The notes below the pieces were generated by a model that was given only the letters and a program-made list of their open reading frames with translations, did no database searches and was not told where the DNA came from. 64,000 nucleotides of DNA from NCBI RefSeq assembly GCF_002087075.1, contig NZ_MWSM01000027.1:3134-67133 (forward strand), written 5' to 3'. Each line of letters starts with the position of its first letter. The first letter of the stretch is position 1. This DNA comes from Streptococcus pseudopneumoniae ATCC BAA-960 = CCUG 49455 (lineage in GTDB: Bacteria > Bacillota > Bacilli > Lactobacillales > Streptococcaceae). The translations under genes were made by a program, and so were the position numbers. Below, one piece after another: positions 1 through 8,579 of the stretch.

Positions 1-467
1 AGAACAGGATTATTCTTGGTTCTACGATTGAGAATCTCGATGACACGGATAATCTCATCGTCGCGCCCAATAACGGGGTCAATGTCTCCACGACGGGCAA
101 TCTCAGTTACGTTGATACCAAATTCTTCCAGCAGGCCTTTTTCTTGGCTTGCTGGTGGAGTTTGAGCAGAACCACGATTTTGGGAACCATAACCGCCGTT
201 TCCACCGTAACCTCCACCTGATTGGGTTGGGGGAATAGGAGGAGTATTGCTAGAAGGTCTGAAATTGTTTAGGTCATTGAAAAAATCACCAAAGGGATCG
301 AAGTCACGATTGTTCAGATCCGTCATACCTTTGAAGAGGCTATTGTTAGGATCTGTTTTGATAATCTTGTAGCAGTTTTGACAGAGGTCAATTTGTTTTT
401 GTTTTCCATTGAGATTGGTGTAAAGATGAATTGTTGAGTCGTTGATTTTACAGTTTTGACAAAGCAT
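1..467 (-). CDS. clpE: ClpE, ATP-dependent Clp protease ATP-binding subunit (N-terminal part)
   Basis: This is the first 155 codons of ClpE; the gene continues past the left edge of the window. ClpE is a Hsp100/AAA+ unfoldase that hands misfolded proteins to the ClpP peptidase in the cytoplasm. The start ATG at 467-465 follows a GAGG ribosome site. The protein opens with a zinc finger (CQNC at residues 3-6, a second CQNC near 29-32), then a Gly/Ser/Pro-rich linker. The start of the AAA domain follows (LLEEFG, then [10 protein letters not shown] and NRRTKNNP, the block just before Walker A). The N-terminal zinc finger separates ClpE from ClpC. A CtsR operator lies over its transcription start. 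Confidence 0.96.
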   Translation of the reverse strand, partial: MLCQNCKINDSTIHLYTNLNGKQKQIDLCQNCYKIIKTDPNNSLFKGMTDLNNRDFDPFGDFFNDLNNFRPSSNTPPIPPTQSGGGYGGNGGYGSQNRGSAQTPPASQEKGLLEEFGINVTEIARRGDIDPVIGRDDEIIRVIEILNRRTKNNPV

Positions 468-507
468 ACATCTACCTCATTTCTTTCTTTATCCTGATCT
501 GTTTAAA

Positions 508-524
508 GGTCAAAAATAGTCAAA
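508..524 (-). promoter_or_regulatory. CtsR operator of clpE
   Basis: On the + strand the sequence reads GGTCAAA-AAT-AGTCAAA, an exact match to the CtsR heptad direct repeat RGTCAAANANRGTCAAA. It lies just downstream of the clpE -10 box, where a bound repressor would block transcription. CtsR is the class III heat-shock repressor of Firmicutes, so clpE should be induced by heat and protein damage. Confidence 0.93.
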
Positions 525-537
525 TTCCTATACTCTC

Positions 538-565
538 ATTATAACAGGATTGGGGTGTAAAGCAA
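538..565 (-). promoter_or_regulatory. clpE promoter
   Basis: On the minus strand the -35 box is TTGCTT (565-560), the spacer is 16 nt, and the -10 box is TATAAT (543-538) with an extended TGT just before it. The CtsR operator begins about 14 nt downstream. Confidence 0.8.
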
Positions 566-625
566 GTAAAAAGATTGCAGCTTTGAAAAGTTGTTGCAAT
601 GAAAATTTTTGTGAATTTGGACTAT

Positions 626-660
626 AAAAAAATCCTATTTGTGAGACAAAAAGGATTTTG
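626..660 (-). terminator. Rho-independent terminator of the YkuJ-like gene
   Basis: The 8-bp stem AAAATCCT (629-636) pairs with AGGATTTT (652-659). On the minus strand it is followed by a T-run. It closes the gene at 697-927 before the clpE promoter. Confidence 0.75.
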
Positions 661-696
661 GTTAGACATGCAGGGACAATCCCAGCTTGTTTTAGA

Positions 697-927
697 TTAG
701 TAGAGAAGTTCGTAAATCTCCATTGCAATTAAGTCAATGCTATCAAACGTATACGTTTCGCGAGCTTCTACGTCACGAAGGGTAAAGATTGAGCCGTTTT
801 CTTCGTCGTGGCTGTACGCAACTTCTGCAACAACAACTCCTTCGCGTTCAAAATTACGTTTTAAATTTCCGCCATCGTTTGCCATTGCTTCAAGGCGGTT
901 GATGATTCTAACCAAATGTGATTCCAT
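697..927 (-). CDS. YkuJ-like DUF1797 protein
   Basis: This 76-residue acidic protein resembles the DUF1797/YkuJ family of Firmicutes, whose function is unknown. It has no signal peptide or membrane segment and is probably cytoplasmic. The start ATG at 927-925 has a strong AAGGAG site 7 nt upstream. A terminator follows the stop codon and an extended -10 box lies upstream, so it looks like a single-gene transcript. The length fits the family. The identification rests on overall resemblance (an N-terminal helix with RIINRLEAM and a beta-rich remainder), so the family call is good but no role can be given. Confidence 0.82.
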   Translation of the reverse strand: MESHLVRIINRLEAMANDGGNLKRNFEREGVVVAEVAYSHDEENGSIFTLRDVEARETYTFDSIDLIAMEIYELLY

Positions 928-957
928 TTTGATTCTCCTTCATTTCTTATCGTTACT

Positions 958-963
958 ATTTTA
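958..963 (-). promoter_or_regulatory. Extended -10 box of the YkuJ-like gene
   Basis: The minus strand reads TGGTAAAAT, an extended -10 (TGN plus TAAAAT). No good -35 is visible at 17 nt. It lies about 30 nt upstream of the start codon. Confidence 0.5.
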
Positions 964-1054
964 CCATAAAGGAGGCCAACTTGACTAGAAAAAAACTAAG
1001 ATTTCTCGCTAATTCTGCTAGTTTAAAGATTTTTAAATAAATTGGATAAAAGAT

Positions 1055-1083
1055 TTGAATTTTAATTCAATATACGTTATAAT
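1055..1083 (+). promoter_or_regulatory. Promoter of the amino-acid ABC transporter
   Basis: TTGAAT (1055-1060) and a perfect TATAAT (1078-1083) are separated by 17 nt. Transcription should start near 1090, which rules out any translation start upstream of 1118. Confidence 0.88.
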
Positions 1084-1117
1084 CATACAGTATTCTATTT
1101 TAGAAAGCAGTGTGACT

Positions 1118-1801
1118 ATGAATTTTTCTTTTTTACCTAAGTATTTACCTTATTTTAACTATGGGGCTGTTGTGACGGTTCTTATTTCTATCTGTGTTGT
1201 CATTTTGGGAACCATTTTGGGGGTTGTCTTGGCTTTTGGGCAACGTTCAAAGTTTAAACCGCTTGTTTGGCTGGCCAACTTGTACGTTTGGATTTTCCGT
1301 GGGACACCTATGATGGTTCAGATTATGATTACCTTTGCTCTTATGCACATCAATGCTCCGACTATTCAGGTTGGGATTTTGGGTGTTGATCTTTCTCGTC
1401 TGATTCCAGGGATTTTGATTATTTCTATGAACAGTGGTGCTTATGTTTCTGAGACTGTTCGTGCTGGGATTAATGCGGTTCCTAAGGGGCAGTTAGAGGC
1501 GTCCTATTCTTTAGGGATTCGTCCTAAAAATGCGATGCGGTATGTGATTTTGCCACAAGCAATCAAAAATATTTTGCCAGCATTGGGGAACGAATTTATC
1601 ACCATTATCAAGGACAGCTCCCTCTTATCAGCTATTGGGGTCATGGAGTTGTGGAATGGGGCTACAACAGTTTCTACAACAACCTATCTACCTTTAACAC
1701 CACTTTTATTTGCAGCATTTTACTACTTGATTATGACCTCTATTCTGACAGTAGCCTTGAAAGCTTTTGAAAAACATATGGGACAAGGAGATAAGAAATA
1801 A
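1118..1801 (+). CDS. Polar amino-acid ABC transporter permease
   Basis: This 227-residue inner-membrane permease belongs to the HisMQ/GlnP type of polar amino-acid importers. About five hydrophobic segments are visible. The cytoplasmic EAA loop that contacts the ATPase follows ([14 protein letters not shown], then [16 protein letters not shown]). The reading frame is open further upstream, but the promoter -35 box lies there, so the ATG at 1118 is the start; its ribosome site is weak (GAAAG). The stop overlaps the next start as TAATG, which implies translational coupling with the ATPase. No substrate-binding protein is encoded beside it, so the substrate (glutamine, glutamate, cystine or similar) cannot be read from context. 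Confidence 0.92.
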   Translation: MNFSFLPKYLPYFNYGAVVTVLISICVVILGTILGVVLAFGQRSKFKPLVWLANLYVWIFRGTPMMVQIMITFALMHINAPTIQVGILGVDLSRLIPGILIISMNSGAYVSETVRAGINAVPKGQLEASYSLGIRPKNAMRYVILPQAIKNILPALGNEFITIIKDSSLLSAIGVMELWNGATTVSTTTYLPLTPLLFAAFYYLIMTSILTVALKAFEKHMGQGDKK

Positions 1802-2535
1802 TGACAGAAATCTTGATAAAAATTGAAAATTTACATAAATCTTTTGGAAAGAATGAAGTATTGAAGGGCATCAACCTCGAGATTAAAAGAGGAGAAGTTG
1901 TCGTTATCATCGGTCCTTCGGGGAGCGGGAAATCTACCTTGCTTCGCTCTATGAATTTGTTGGAGGAAGCAACCAAGGGGAAGGTTATCTTTGAGGGAGT
2001 CGATATTACGGACAAGAAGAATGACCTCTTTGCCATGCGTGAGAAGATGGGCATGGTTTTCCAACAATTTAACCTCTTTCCTAATATGACTGTGATGGAA
2101 AATATTACCTTGTCACCTATCAAGACCAAAGGTGAAAGCAAGGCAGTTGCTGAGAAGAGAGCTCAAGAGCTGTTGGAAAAAGTTGGTTTGCCGGATAAGG
2201 CAGACGCTTATCCACAGAGTTTGTCAGGTGGGCAGCAGCAACGGATTGCTATCGCGCGTGGGTTGGCTATGGAACCAGATGTTTTACTCTTTGACGAGCC
2301 AACTTCAGCCTTGGATCCTGAAATGGTGGGTGAGGTATTGGCTGTTATGCAAGATCTAGCCAAGTCAGGAATGACCATGGTTATCGTAACACATGAGATG
2401 GGATTTGCCCGTGAGGTGGCAGATCGTGTCATCTTTATGGCAGACGGTGTGGTTGTTGAAGACGGAATACCTGAACAGATTTTTGAACAAACCCAAGAAC
2501 AACGGACTAAAGACTTCTTGAGTAAGGTTTTATAA
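1801..2535 (+). CDS. Polar amino-acid ABC transporter ATP-binding protein
   Basis: This 244-residue ATPase powers the adjacent permease. It has Walker [10 protein letters not shown] at residues 38-46, a Q-loop ([13 protein letters not shown]), the signature LSGGQQQR, Walker [13 protein letters not shown] and the H-loop VTHEM. Length and motifs are typical of the GlnQ/HisP class. It starts inside the permease stop codon (TAATG). A small palindrome at 2591-2607 follows the stop, but no strong terminator is visible before folD. Confidence 0.95.
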   Translation: MTEILIKIENLHKSFGKNEVLKGINLEIKRGEVVVIIGPSGSGKSTLLRSMNLLEEATKGKVIFEGVDITDKKNDLFAMREKMGMVFQQFNLFPNMTVMENITLSPIKTKGESKAVAEKRAQELLEKVGLPDKADAYPQSLSGGQQQRIAIARGLAMEPDVLLFDEPTSALDPEMVGEVLAVMQDLAKSGMTMVIVTHEMGFAREVADRVIFMADGVVVEDGIPEQIFEQTQEQRTKDFLSKVL

Positions 2536-2590
2536 TCTATTTTAAAATTTCAAGACAAGATTAGTGAAAAGCTCAACCAGAGATTTTTCT

Positions 2591-2607
2591 TATAGTTTGA
2601 AACTATA
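2591..2607 (+). other. Short perfect palindrome after the ABC operon
   Basis: TATAGTTTGAAACTATA is an inverted repeat of two 8-nt arms around one base, 56 nt after the ATPase stop. It has no T-run, so it is a weak terminator candidate at best. It could also be a protein-binding site. Confidence 0.4.
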
Positions 2608-2652
2608 GGATAGCCTAGGAAATAAGTGTTAGGGGGTGCAGGCAGTTTTTGC

Positions 2653-2658
2653 TATAAT
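2653..2658 (+). promoter_or_regulatory. folD extended -10 promoter
   Basis: TGCTATAAT is a perfect extended -10 box. The -35 region is poor. The predicted transcript would start near 2665, about 24 nt before the folD ATG. Confidence 0.65.
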
Positions 2659-2688
2659 GGAAGATATTTGAAAGAAAAGAGAAGTGAT

Positions 2689-3546
2689 ATGACACAGATC
2701 ATTGATGGGAAAGCTTTAGCGGTCAAATTGCAGGGGCAATTGGCTGAAAAGACTGCAAAATTAAAGGAAGAAACAGGTCTAGTACCTGGTTTGGTAGTGA
2801 TTTTGGTTGGGGATAATCCAGCCAGCCAAGTCTACGTTCGCAACAAGGAGAGGTCAGCTCTTGCGGCTGGTTTCCGTAGCGAAGTAGTGCGAGTTCCAGA
2901 GACCATTGCTCAAGAGGAATTGTTAGACCTGATTGCTAAATATAATCAGGATCCAGCTTGGCATGGGATTTTGGTCCAGTTGCCATTACCAAAACACATT
3001 GATGAAGAGGCGGTTCTATTGTCTATTGATCCAGAAAAGGATGTGGATGGGTTCCATCCCTTAAACATGGGGCGTCTCTGGTCTGGTCATCCAGTCATGA
3101 TTCCTTCGACACCTGCAGGAATTATGGAAATGTTTCATGAATATGGGATTGAATTAGAAGGTAAAAATGCGGTCGTCATCGGTCGTTCAAACATTGTTGG
3201 AAAACCCATGGCCCAGCTTCTTTTAGCCAAAAATGCAACAGTAACCTTGACCCATTCACGCACCCATAATCTTGCCAAGGTGGCTGCTAAAGCAGATATT
3301 CTTGTAGTCGCAATCGGTCGTGCTAAGTTTGTGACTGCTGACTTTGTCAAACCAGGTGCGGTTGTCATTGATGTCGGTATGAACCGCGATGAAAATGGGA
3401 AGCTCTGTGGAGATGTTGACTATGAGGCAGTTGCCCCACTTGCTAGCCACATCACACCAGTTCCTGGAGGTGTAGGCCCTATGACCATTACCATGCTAAT
3501 GGAGCAAACTTATCAGGCAGCACTTCGGACATTGGATAGAAAATAA
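2689..3546 (+). CDS. folD: Methylenetetrahydrofolate dehydrogenase/cyclohydrolase FolD
   Basis: This bifunctional 285-residue cytoplasmic enzyme interconverts 5,10-methylene-THF, 5,10-methenyl-THF and 10-formyl-THF, supplying one-carbon units for purine and fMet synthesis. Family blocks are visible: the catalytic region around [28 protein letters not shown], the Rossmann block [16 protein letters not shown] and the C-terminal [15 protein letters not shown]. The ATG at 2689 was chosen because the extended -10 box (2653-2658) lies upstream and an AGAGAAG ribosome site precedes it; the frame is open 21 codons further upstream. The gene is monocistronic, with a terminator at 3632. Confidence 0.97.
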   Translation: MTQIIDGKALAVKLQGQLAEKTAKLKEETGLVPGLVVILVGDNPASQVYVRNKERSALAAGFRSEVVRVPETIAQEELLDLIAKYNQDPAWHGILVQLPLPKHIDEEAVLLSIDPEKDVDGFHPLNMGRLWSGHPVMIPSTPAGIMEMFHEYGIELEGKNAVVIGRSNIVGKPMAQLLLAKNATVTLTHSRTHNLAKVAAKADILVVAIGRAKFVTADFVKPGAVVIDVGMNRDENGKLCGDVDYEAVAPLASHITPVPGGVGPMTITMLMEQTYQAALRTLDRK

Positions 3547-3631
3547 GAGAAAAATCGCTGAAGAGAGTGTATTTTCTATAGCTATATCTGAAATGGCAGA
3601 AATGAGTATTAAATTTTAGATATAAGATTAC

Positions 3632-3656
3632 AAAAGGAGGTCTGCGCCTCCTTTTT
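3632..3656 (+). terminator. folD terminator
   Basis: The stem AAAAGGAGG (3632-3640) pairs with CCTCCTTTT (3647-3655), with a 6-nt loop and a short T-run. The next promoter -10 box (TATAAT, 3661-3666) starts immediately after it. Confidence 0.85.
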
Positions 3657-3686
3657 GTTGTATAATAAAAGCGAGAGGAAAAAACG

Positions 3687-4559
3687 ATGAAAGTGATTGA
3701 TCAAACTTTACTAGAAAAAGTTATTATTGAACGTTCTCGTACAAGTCATAAAGGAGACCATGGTCGTCTGCTGCTGCTTGGTGGCACTTATCCTTATGGA
3801 GGTGCTATCATTATGGCTGCACTAGCTGCTGTTAAGAGTGGTGCAGGATTGGTGACCGTTGGAACGGACAGGGAAAATATTCCAGCTCTGCACAGCCATT
3901 TACCTGAGGCTATGGCATTTTCTCTTCAAGACAAGCAATTGTTAAAAGAGCAGTTGGAGAAGGCAGAAGTTGTCTTGCTGGGACCTGGTTTAGGAGACGA
4001 TGCTTTTGGAGAAGATCTAGTCAAACAGGTCTTTGCTAGCTTAAAACAGAATCAGATTTTGATTGTAGATGGTGGTGCCCTGACCATTCTTGCTAGGACA
4101 AGTTTGTCGTTTCCGTCTAACCAGCTTATCCTAACTCCCCACCAAAAAGAATGGGAAAAGCTGTCTGGTATTGCTATTGAAAAGCAAAAGGAAGATGCAA
4201 CAGCTAGTGCCCTGACTTCATTTCCTCAAGGAACAATTTTGGTGGAGAAAGGTCCGGCTACTCGTATTTGGCAAGCTAGCCAATCTGATTATTACCAGTT
4301 ACAGGTCGGCGGTCCCTATCAGGCGACTGGGGGGATGGGAGATACTCTTGCTGGAATGATTGCAGGATTTGCAGGCCAATTCCGACAGGCCAGTCTCTAC
4401 GAATGTGTGACGGTAGCGACCCATCTTCATTCAGCTATTGCCCAAGAACTAGCTCAAGAACAGTATGTGGTTTTGCCAACGGAGATTAGTAATTGTATTC
4501 CTAAAGTAATGAAAATTATTTGTCAACAAGAGAGGGTAAGCAAAGATAAACTTGTTTAA
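3687..4559 (+). CDS. nnrD: ADP-dependent NAD(P)H-hydrate dehydratase
   Basis: This 290-residue member of the YjeF C-terminal (ribokinase-like) family repairs hydrated NADH and NADPH using ADP. Visible signatures are GGTYPYGGAIIMAALAAV near the N-terminus, LLGPGLGDD, ILTPHQKEWEKL, ILVEKGPATRI and the nucleotide-binding block GGMGDTLAGMIAGF. It is a stand-alone dehydratase; the NnrE epimerase domain fused to it in some bacteria is absent. The start ATG follows GAGAGGAA, and TATAAT at 3661-3666 is its -10 box. The gene stands alone, followed by about 280 nt without a coding sequence before rpiA. Confidence 0.92.
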   Translation: MKVIDQTLLEKVIIERSRTSHKGDHGRLLLLGGTYPYGGAIIMAALAAVKSGAGLVTVGTDRENIPALHSHLPEAMAFSLQDKQLLKEQLEKAEVVLLGPGLGDDAFGEDLVKQVFASLKQNQILIVDGGALTILARTSLSFPSNQLILTPHQKEWEKLSGIAIEKQKEDATASALTSFPQGTILVEKGPATRIWQASQSDYYQLQVGGPYQATGGMGDTLAGMIAGFAGQFRQASLYECVTVATHLHSAIAQELAQEQYVVLPTEISNCIPKVMKIICQQERVSKDKLV

Positions 4560-4783
4560 AATAGATAGATAAACCCACTTCCTTCTCTTAATTTATGATT
4601 CTTGAAATGCGCCTGCTTTAATGCTAAACTAGACGTATCAAAGTTAAGGTCTTGTTTTTGGAACTGGAAAGAGATGAACAAAGCAAATACATAAAAGATA
4701 AATTCATTTTTATTCGTTTTATAAAAATAAAATGCATGTTTTCAAAGAAAGATTGATAAAAAATGTAAATTTGATCTTTTTAC

Positions 4784-4812
4784 TTGAATAAAAAGCGATT
4801 TCATAGTAGAAT
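4784..4812 (+). promoter_or_regulatory. rpiA operon promoter
   Basis: TTGAAT (4784-4789) and TAGAAT (4807-4812) are spaced by 17 nt. The leader to the GTG start at 4841 is about 22 nt. I see nothing else in the 4560-4783 gap. Confidence 0.8.
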
Positions 4813-4840
4813 AAGAACTGAGAATGATGGAGGTAAATCG

Positions 4841-5524
4841 GTGGAAAATCTGAAGAAAATGGCAGGTATCAAGGCTGCTGAGTTCGTGAGCGATGGAATG
4901 GTCGTTGGACTTGGAACAGGCTCGACTGCCTATTATTTTGTAGAAGAAATCGGTCGTCGTATCAAGGAAGAAGGATTGCAGATTACAGCTGTAACAACTT
5001 CTAGTGTGACCACTAAACAGGCAGAAGGCCTTAATATCCCGCTCAAGTCTATTGACCAAGTAGACTTTGTCGATGTGACGGTTGATGGCGCGGATGAAGT
5101 GGATAGTCAGTTTAACGGAATCAAAGGCGGTGGTGGTGCCCTTCTCATGGAAAAGGTGGTCGCAACACCATCAAAAGAATACATTTGGGTGGTGGATGAA
5201 AGCAAGCTGGTCGAAAAACTAGGTGCTTTTAAATTGCCAGTAGAAGTGGTTCAGTATGGCGCAGAACAAGTCTTTCGTCGTTTTGAGCGAGCTGGCTACA
5301 AACCAAGTTTCCGTGAAAAAGACGGCCAACGTTTTGTGACGGATATGCAGAATTTTATCATTGACCTCGCCTTGGATGTCATTGAAAATCCAATTGCTTT
5401 TGGACAAGAATTGGACCATGTCGTTGGTGTTGTGGAGCATGGTTTATTCAACCAAATGGTGGATAAGGTAATCGTTGCTGGACGAGATGGAGTTCAGATT
5501 TCAACTTCAAAAAAAGGAAAATAG
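4841..5524 (+). CDS. rpiA: Ribose-5-phosphate isomerase A
   Basis: This 227-residue cytoplasmic enzyme interconverts ribose 5-phosphate and ribulose 5-phosphate. The phosphate-binding loop GLGTGSTA is at residues 23-30. The catalytic-site blocks VDGADEVD and [11 protein letters not shown] are intact. The start is a GTG at 4841 with GGAGG 7 nt upstream; the longer open frame would overlap the promoter. It heads the rpiA-deoB-DUF1697-punA operon, in which deoB makes ribose 5-phosphate from ribose 1-phosphate. RpiA is therefore the logical next step into the pentose phosphate pathway. Confidence 0.96.
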   Translation: MENLKKMAGIKAAEFVSDGMVVGLGTGSTAYYFVEEIGRRIKEEGLQITAVTTSSVTTKQAEGLNIPLKSIDQVDFVDVTVDGADEVDSQFNGIKGGGGALLMEKVVATPSKEYIWVVDESKLVEKLGAFKLPVEVVQYGAEQVFRRFERAGYKPSFREKDGQRFVTDMQNFIIDLALDVIENPIAFGQELDHVVGVVEHGLFNQMVDKVIVAGRDGVQISTSKKGK

Positions 5525-5537
5525 AAGGGGGCATAAG

Positions 5538-6749
5538 ATGTCTAAATTTAATCGTATTCATTTGGTGGTACTGGATTCTGTAGGAATCGGTGCAGCACCA
5601 GATGCTAATAACTTTGTCAATGCAGGGGTTCCAGATGGAGCTTCTGACACACTGGGACACATTTCAAAAACAGTTGGTTTGAATGTCCCAAACATGGCTA
5701 AAATAGGTCTTGGAAATATTCCTCGTGAAACTCCTCTTAAGACTGTAGCAGCTGAAAGCAATCCAACTGGATATGCAACAAAATTAGAGGAAGTATCTCT
5801 TGGTAAGGATACTATGACTGGACACTGGGAAATCATGGGACTCAACATTACTGAGCCTTTCGATACTTTCTGGAACGGATTCCCAGAAGAAATCCTGACA
5901 AAAATCGAAGAATTCTCAGGACGCAAGGTTATTCGTGAAGCCAACAAACCTTATTCAGGAACGGCTGTTATCGATGATTTTGGACCACGTCAGATGGAAA
6001 CTGGAGAGTTGATTATCTATACTTCAGCTGACCCTGTTTTGCAGATTGCTGCCCACGAAGACATTATTCCTTTGGATGAATTGTACCGTATCTGTGAATA
6101 CGCTCGTTCGATTACCCTTGAGCGTCCTGCCCTTCTTGGTCGCATCATTGCTCGCCCTTATGTAGGTGAACCAGGTAACTTCACTCGTACGGCAAACCGT
6201 CGTGACTTGGCTGTATCTCCATTTTCCCCAACTGTTTTGGATAAATTGAATGAGGCTGGTATCGATACTTATGCTGTGGGTAAAATCAACGATATCTTTA
6301 ACGGTGCTGGTATCAACCATGACATGGGTCACAACAAGTCAAATAGTCATGGAATTGATACACTATTGAAGACTATGGGACTTGCTGAGTTTGAAAAAGG
6401 ATTCTCATTCACAAACCTAGTTGACTTTGATGCCCTTTATGGACACCGTCGTAATGCTCATGGCTACCGTGATTGCTTGCATGAGTTTGATGAACGCTTG
6501 CCTGAAATTATCGCAGCCATGAGAGAGAATGATCTTCTTTTGATTACTGCGGACCATGGAAATGACCCAACCTATGCTGGAACTGACCACACTCGTGAAT
6601 ATATTCCATTGTTGGCCTACAGCCCTGCCTTTAAAGGCAATGGTGTCATTCCAGTTGGACATTTTGCAGACATCTCAGCAACAGTTGCGGATAATTTTGG
6701 TGTTGAAACTGCCATGATTGGTGAAAGTTTCTTAGATAAATTGGTATAA
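5538..6749 (+). CDS. deoB: Phosphopentomutase DeoB
   Basis: This 403-residue enzyme of the alkaline phosphatase superfamily moves phosphate between C1 and C5 of ribose or deoxyribose, after nucleoside phosphorolysis. Metal-ligand motifs are visible: VVLDSVG (Asp13), the catalytic TMTGHWE loop, and [10 protein letters not shown] with TDHTREY near the C-terminus. The ATG at 5538 follows AAGGGGG, 13 nt after rpiA. The upstream extension of the frame overlaps rpiA and is not needed. Its neighbours punA and rpiA act directly before and after it. Confidence 0.97.
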   Translation: MSKFNRIHLVVLDSVGIGAAPDANNFVNAGVPDGASDTLGHISKTVGLNVPNMAKIGLGNIPRETPLKTVAAESNPTGYATKLEEVSLGKDTMTGHWEIMGLNITEPFDTFWNGFPEEILTKIEEFSGRKVIREANKPYSGTAVIDDFGPRQMETGELIIYTSADPVLQIAAHEDIIPLDELYRICEYARSITLERPALLGRIIARPYVGEPGNFTRTANRRDLAVSPFSPTVLDKLNEAGIDTYAVGKINDIFNGAGINHDMGHNKSNSHGIDTLLKTMGLAEFEKGFSFTNLVDFDALYGHRRNAHGYRDCLHEFDERLPEIIAAMRENDLLLITADHGNDPTYAGTDHTREYIPLLAYSPAFKGNGVIPVGHFADISATVADNFGVETAMIGESFLDKLV

Positions 6750-6750
6750 G

Positions 6751-7314
6751 ATGACGCGCTATGCTTTGCTGGTTAGAGGTATCAATGTTGGTGGCAAGAA
6801 TAAGGTCGTCATGGCGGAGCTTCGTCAAGAATTGACAGACTTGGGACTGGAAAAGGTTGAAACCTACATCAACAGTGGCAACATTTTCTTTACTTCGACA
6901 GCTCCCAAAGCCCAATTGGTTGAAAAGTTAGAGACTTTCTTTGAAATCCATTATCCATTTATTCAGAGTTTTTCCCTACTGAGTCAAGAAGACTATGAAG
7001 ATGAACTTGAAAATTTACCAGCTTGGTGGAACGAAGACTTGGCAAGAAAAGACGTTCTCTTTTACACTGAGGGTTTGGACGTAGATCAAGTCATCGCGAC
7101 AGTTGAAAGTTTAGAGCTGAAAGATGAGGTGCTTCATTTTGGAAAACTTGGGATTTTCTGGGGAAAATTCTCTGAGGAAACCTACTCTAAGACTGCCTAT
7201 CACAAGTACTTGCTCAAGATGCCTTTCTATCGCAATATTACAATTCGCAATGCAAAAACCTTTGACAAAATCGGTCAAATGCTTAAAAATAATAATAAAG
7301 GAAATACACAATGA
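6751..7314 (+). CDS. DUF1697 protein
   Basis: This 187-residue cytoplasmic protein belongs to the DUF1697 family, recognised from the N-terminal block YALLVRGINVGGKNKV followed by INSGNIFF. The family has no established function that I can name. The start lies 1 nt after the deoB stop and has no clear ribosome site, so it is probably translated by coupling. The stop overlaps the punA start as ATGA. Its place inside a nucleoside operon may be incidental. Confidence 0.85.
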   Translation: MTRYALLVRGINVGGKNKVVMAELRQELTDLGLEKVETYINSGNIFFTSTAPKAQLVEKLETFFEIHYPFIQSFSLLSQEDYEDELENLPAWWNEDLARKDVLFYTEGLDVDQVIATVESLELKDEVLHFGKLGIFWGKFSEETYSKTAYHKYLLKMPFYRNITIRNAKTFDKIGQMLKNNNKGNTQ

Positions 7315-8120
7315 CATTTTTAGACAAAATCAATGAAACAGCTGCTTTCCTGAAAGACAAGGGAATTCAAGCGCCTGAGTTCGGTCTAATCCTTGGGTCA
7401 GGTCTTGGAGAATTGGCAGAAGAAATCGAAAATCCAGTTGTAGTAGACTATGCGGATATTCCAAACTGGGGCCGCTCTACAGTAGTTGGTCACGCTGGGA
7501 AATTGGTATATGGTGAACTGGCAGGGCGCAAGGTCTTGGCTCTTCAAGGTCGCTTCCATTTCTACGAAGGCAATCCTCTAGAAGTCGTGACTTTCCCAGT
7601 TCGTGTCATGAAAGTTCTTGGATGTGAAGGTGTCATTGTAACCAATGCAGCTGGTGGTATTGGATATGGTCCTGGTACTTTGATGGCTATCTCAGACCAT
7701 ATCAACATGACAGGTCAGAACCCATTGATGGGTGAAAACTTGGATGACTTTGGTCCTCGTTTCCCAGATATGTCTAAGGCCTACACACCAGAATACCGTG
7801 CTACTGCCCATGAAGTGGCTAAAAAACTTGGTATTAAGCTTGATGAAGGTGTCTATATCGGTGTAACTGGTCCGACTTATGAAACACCAGCAGAAATTCG
7901 CGCTTATAAGACACTGGGAGCTGATGCAGTCGGTATGTCTACGGTTCCTGAAGTGATCGTGGCAGCCCACTCTGGCTTGAAAGTTCTTGGTATTTCATGT
8001 ATCACTAATTTTGCGGCTGGTTTCCAAGAAGAACTCAACCACGAAGAAGTTGTAGAAGTTACTGAACGTGTTAAAGGTGATTTCAAAGGCTTGCTTAAAG
8101 CGATTCTTGCAGAATTGTAA
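7311..8120 (+). CDS. punA: Purine nucleoside phosphorylase, trimeric type (PNP-I)
   Basis: This 269-residue enzyme cleaves inosine, guanosine and their deoxy forms with phosphate to base plus (deoxy)ribose 1-phosphate. The family blocks are GLILGSGLGELAEEI, VVGHAGKLVYGE, GRFHFYEGN, ITNAAGGI-like VTNAAGGIGYG, PTYETPAEIRA and GMSTVPEVIVAAHSG. It is the low-molecular-mass class, distinct from the hexameric DeoD encoded at 12076. The start overlaps the previous stop (ATGA) and has AAAGGAA upstream. Its product goes to DeoB in the same operon. Confidence 0.95.
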   Translation: MTFLDKINETAAFLKDKGIQAPEFGLILGSGLGELAEEIENPVVVDYADIPNWGRSTVVGHAGKLVYGELAGRKVLALQGRFHFYEGNPLEVVTFPVRVMKVLGCEGVIVTNAAGGIGYGPGTLMAISDHINMTGQNPLMGENLDDFGPRFPDMSKAYTPEYRATAHEVAKKLGIKLDEGVYIGVTGPTYETPAEIRAYKTLGADAVGMSTVPEVIVAAHSGLKVLGISCITNFAAGFQEELNHEEVVEVTERVKGDFKGLLKAILAEL

Positions 8121-8332
8121 GAAAAAAGATTTAAAAGGGGGAATGCCTCTACCTTTTCATGATTGACTGCCTATTCGGAACAAAGAAGAAACATAGGTAG
8201 ACTATGGGTTTCTTCCTACTCTTGTAACTGAAAGAGTCTGATAGTTAGCATTGTGAAAGACAAGATTCTAGGATACTAGCATTAGCTTCCTAGCCAAGCA
8301 GACTAGTATGATAAGAAGAGATAAGAATGAAT
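8121..8332. other. Intergenic region after punA
   Basis: No coding sequence is visible. A stem of AAAAGG (8133-8138) with CCTTTT (8152-8157) may act as a weak terminator. A stronger imperfect hairpin joins 8185-8196 (GAAGAAACATAG) to 8202-8215, with a 2-nt bulge and no T-run after it. Confidence 0.5.
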
Positions 8333-8485
8333 TTATACTCAATGAAATTCAAAGAGCAAACTAGGAAGTTAGCCGCAGGTTGCTCAAAACACAGTTTTGA
8401 GGTTGTAGATAAGACTGACGAAGTCAGTGACCATATCTACGGTAAGGCGACGCTGACGTGGTTTGAAGAGATTTTCGAAGAGTAT
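8333..8485 (-). repeat. BOX element (A1-B1-C1)
   Basis: This BOX element is read on the minus strand. It has a 50-bp boxC (8333-8382), one 45-bp boxB (8383-8427) and a 58-bp boxA (8428-8485). The boxA contains the sequence used for BOX-PCR typing except for one base (ctacggTaaggcgacg). BOX elements are short non-coding repeats of pneumococcus and close relatives that may be mobilised in trans. It lies about 95 nt upstream of the lipase gene. Confidence 0.95.
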
Positions 8486-8505
8486 TACTTTCTGAATTTC
8501 TCAGT

Positions 8506-8527
8506 CTTGTCCTAGATAGGGGACAAG
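8506..8527. promoter_or_regulatory. Inverted repeat upstream of the lipase gene
   Basis: CTTGTCC (8506-8512) and GGACAAG (8521-8527) form a 7-bp inverted repeat with an 8-nt centre, 53 nt before the lipase ATG. It may be an operator or an RNA hairpin. No clear -35/-10 pair is visible nearby; TATAAA at 8549-8554 is the best -10 candidate. Confidence 0.35.
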
Positions 8528-8579
8528 GAGATTTAGTTTGAGTCTGCTTATAAATAAACGAAAAGAAAGATAAAGAATA

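Noticed and set aside
528-728. Minus-strand 66-codon frame between clpE and the YkuJ-like gene
   Set aside because: It runs through a terminator hairpin and the clpE promoter.
1055-1117. Upstream start for the ABC permease
   Set aside because: The TTG start would lie on the -35 box of a strong promoter; transcription begins about 1090.
4784-4840. Upstream start for rpiA
   Set aside because: It coincides with the rpiA -35/-10 promoter; GTG at 4841 has a proper ribosome site.
8327-8515. 62-codon plus-strand frame upstream of the lipase gene
   Set aside because: It lies almost entirely in a BOX element.
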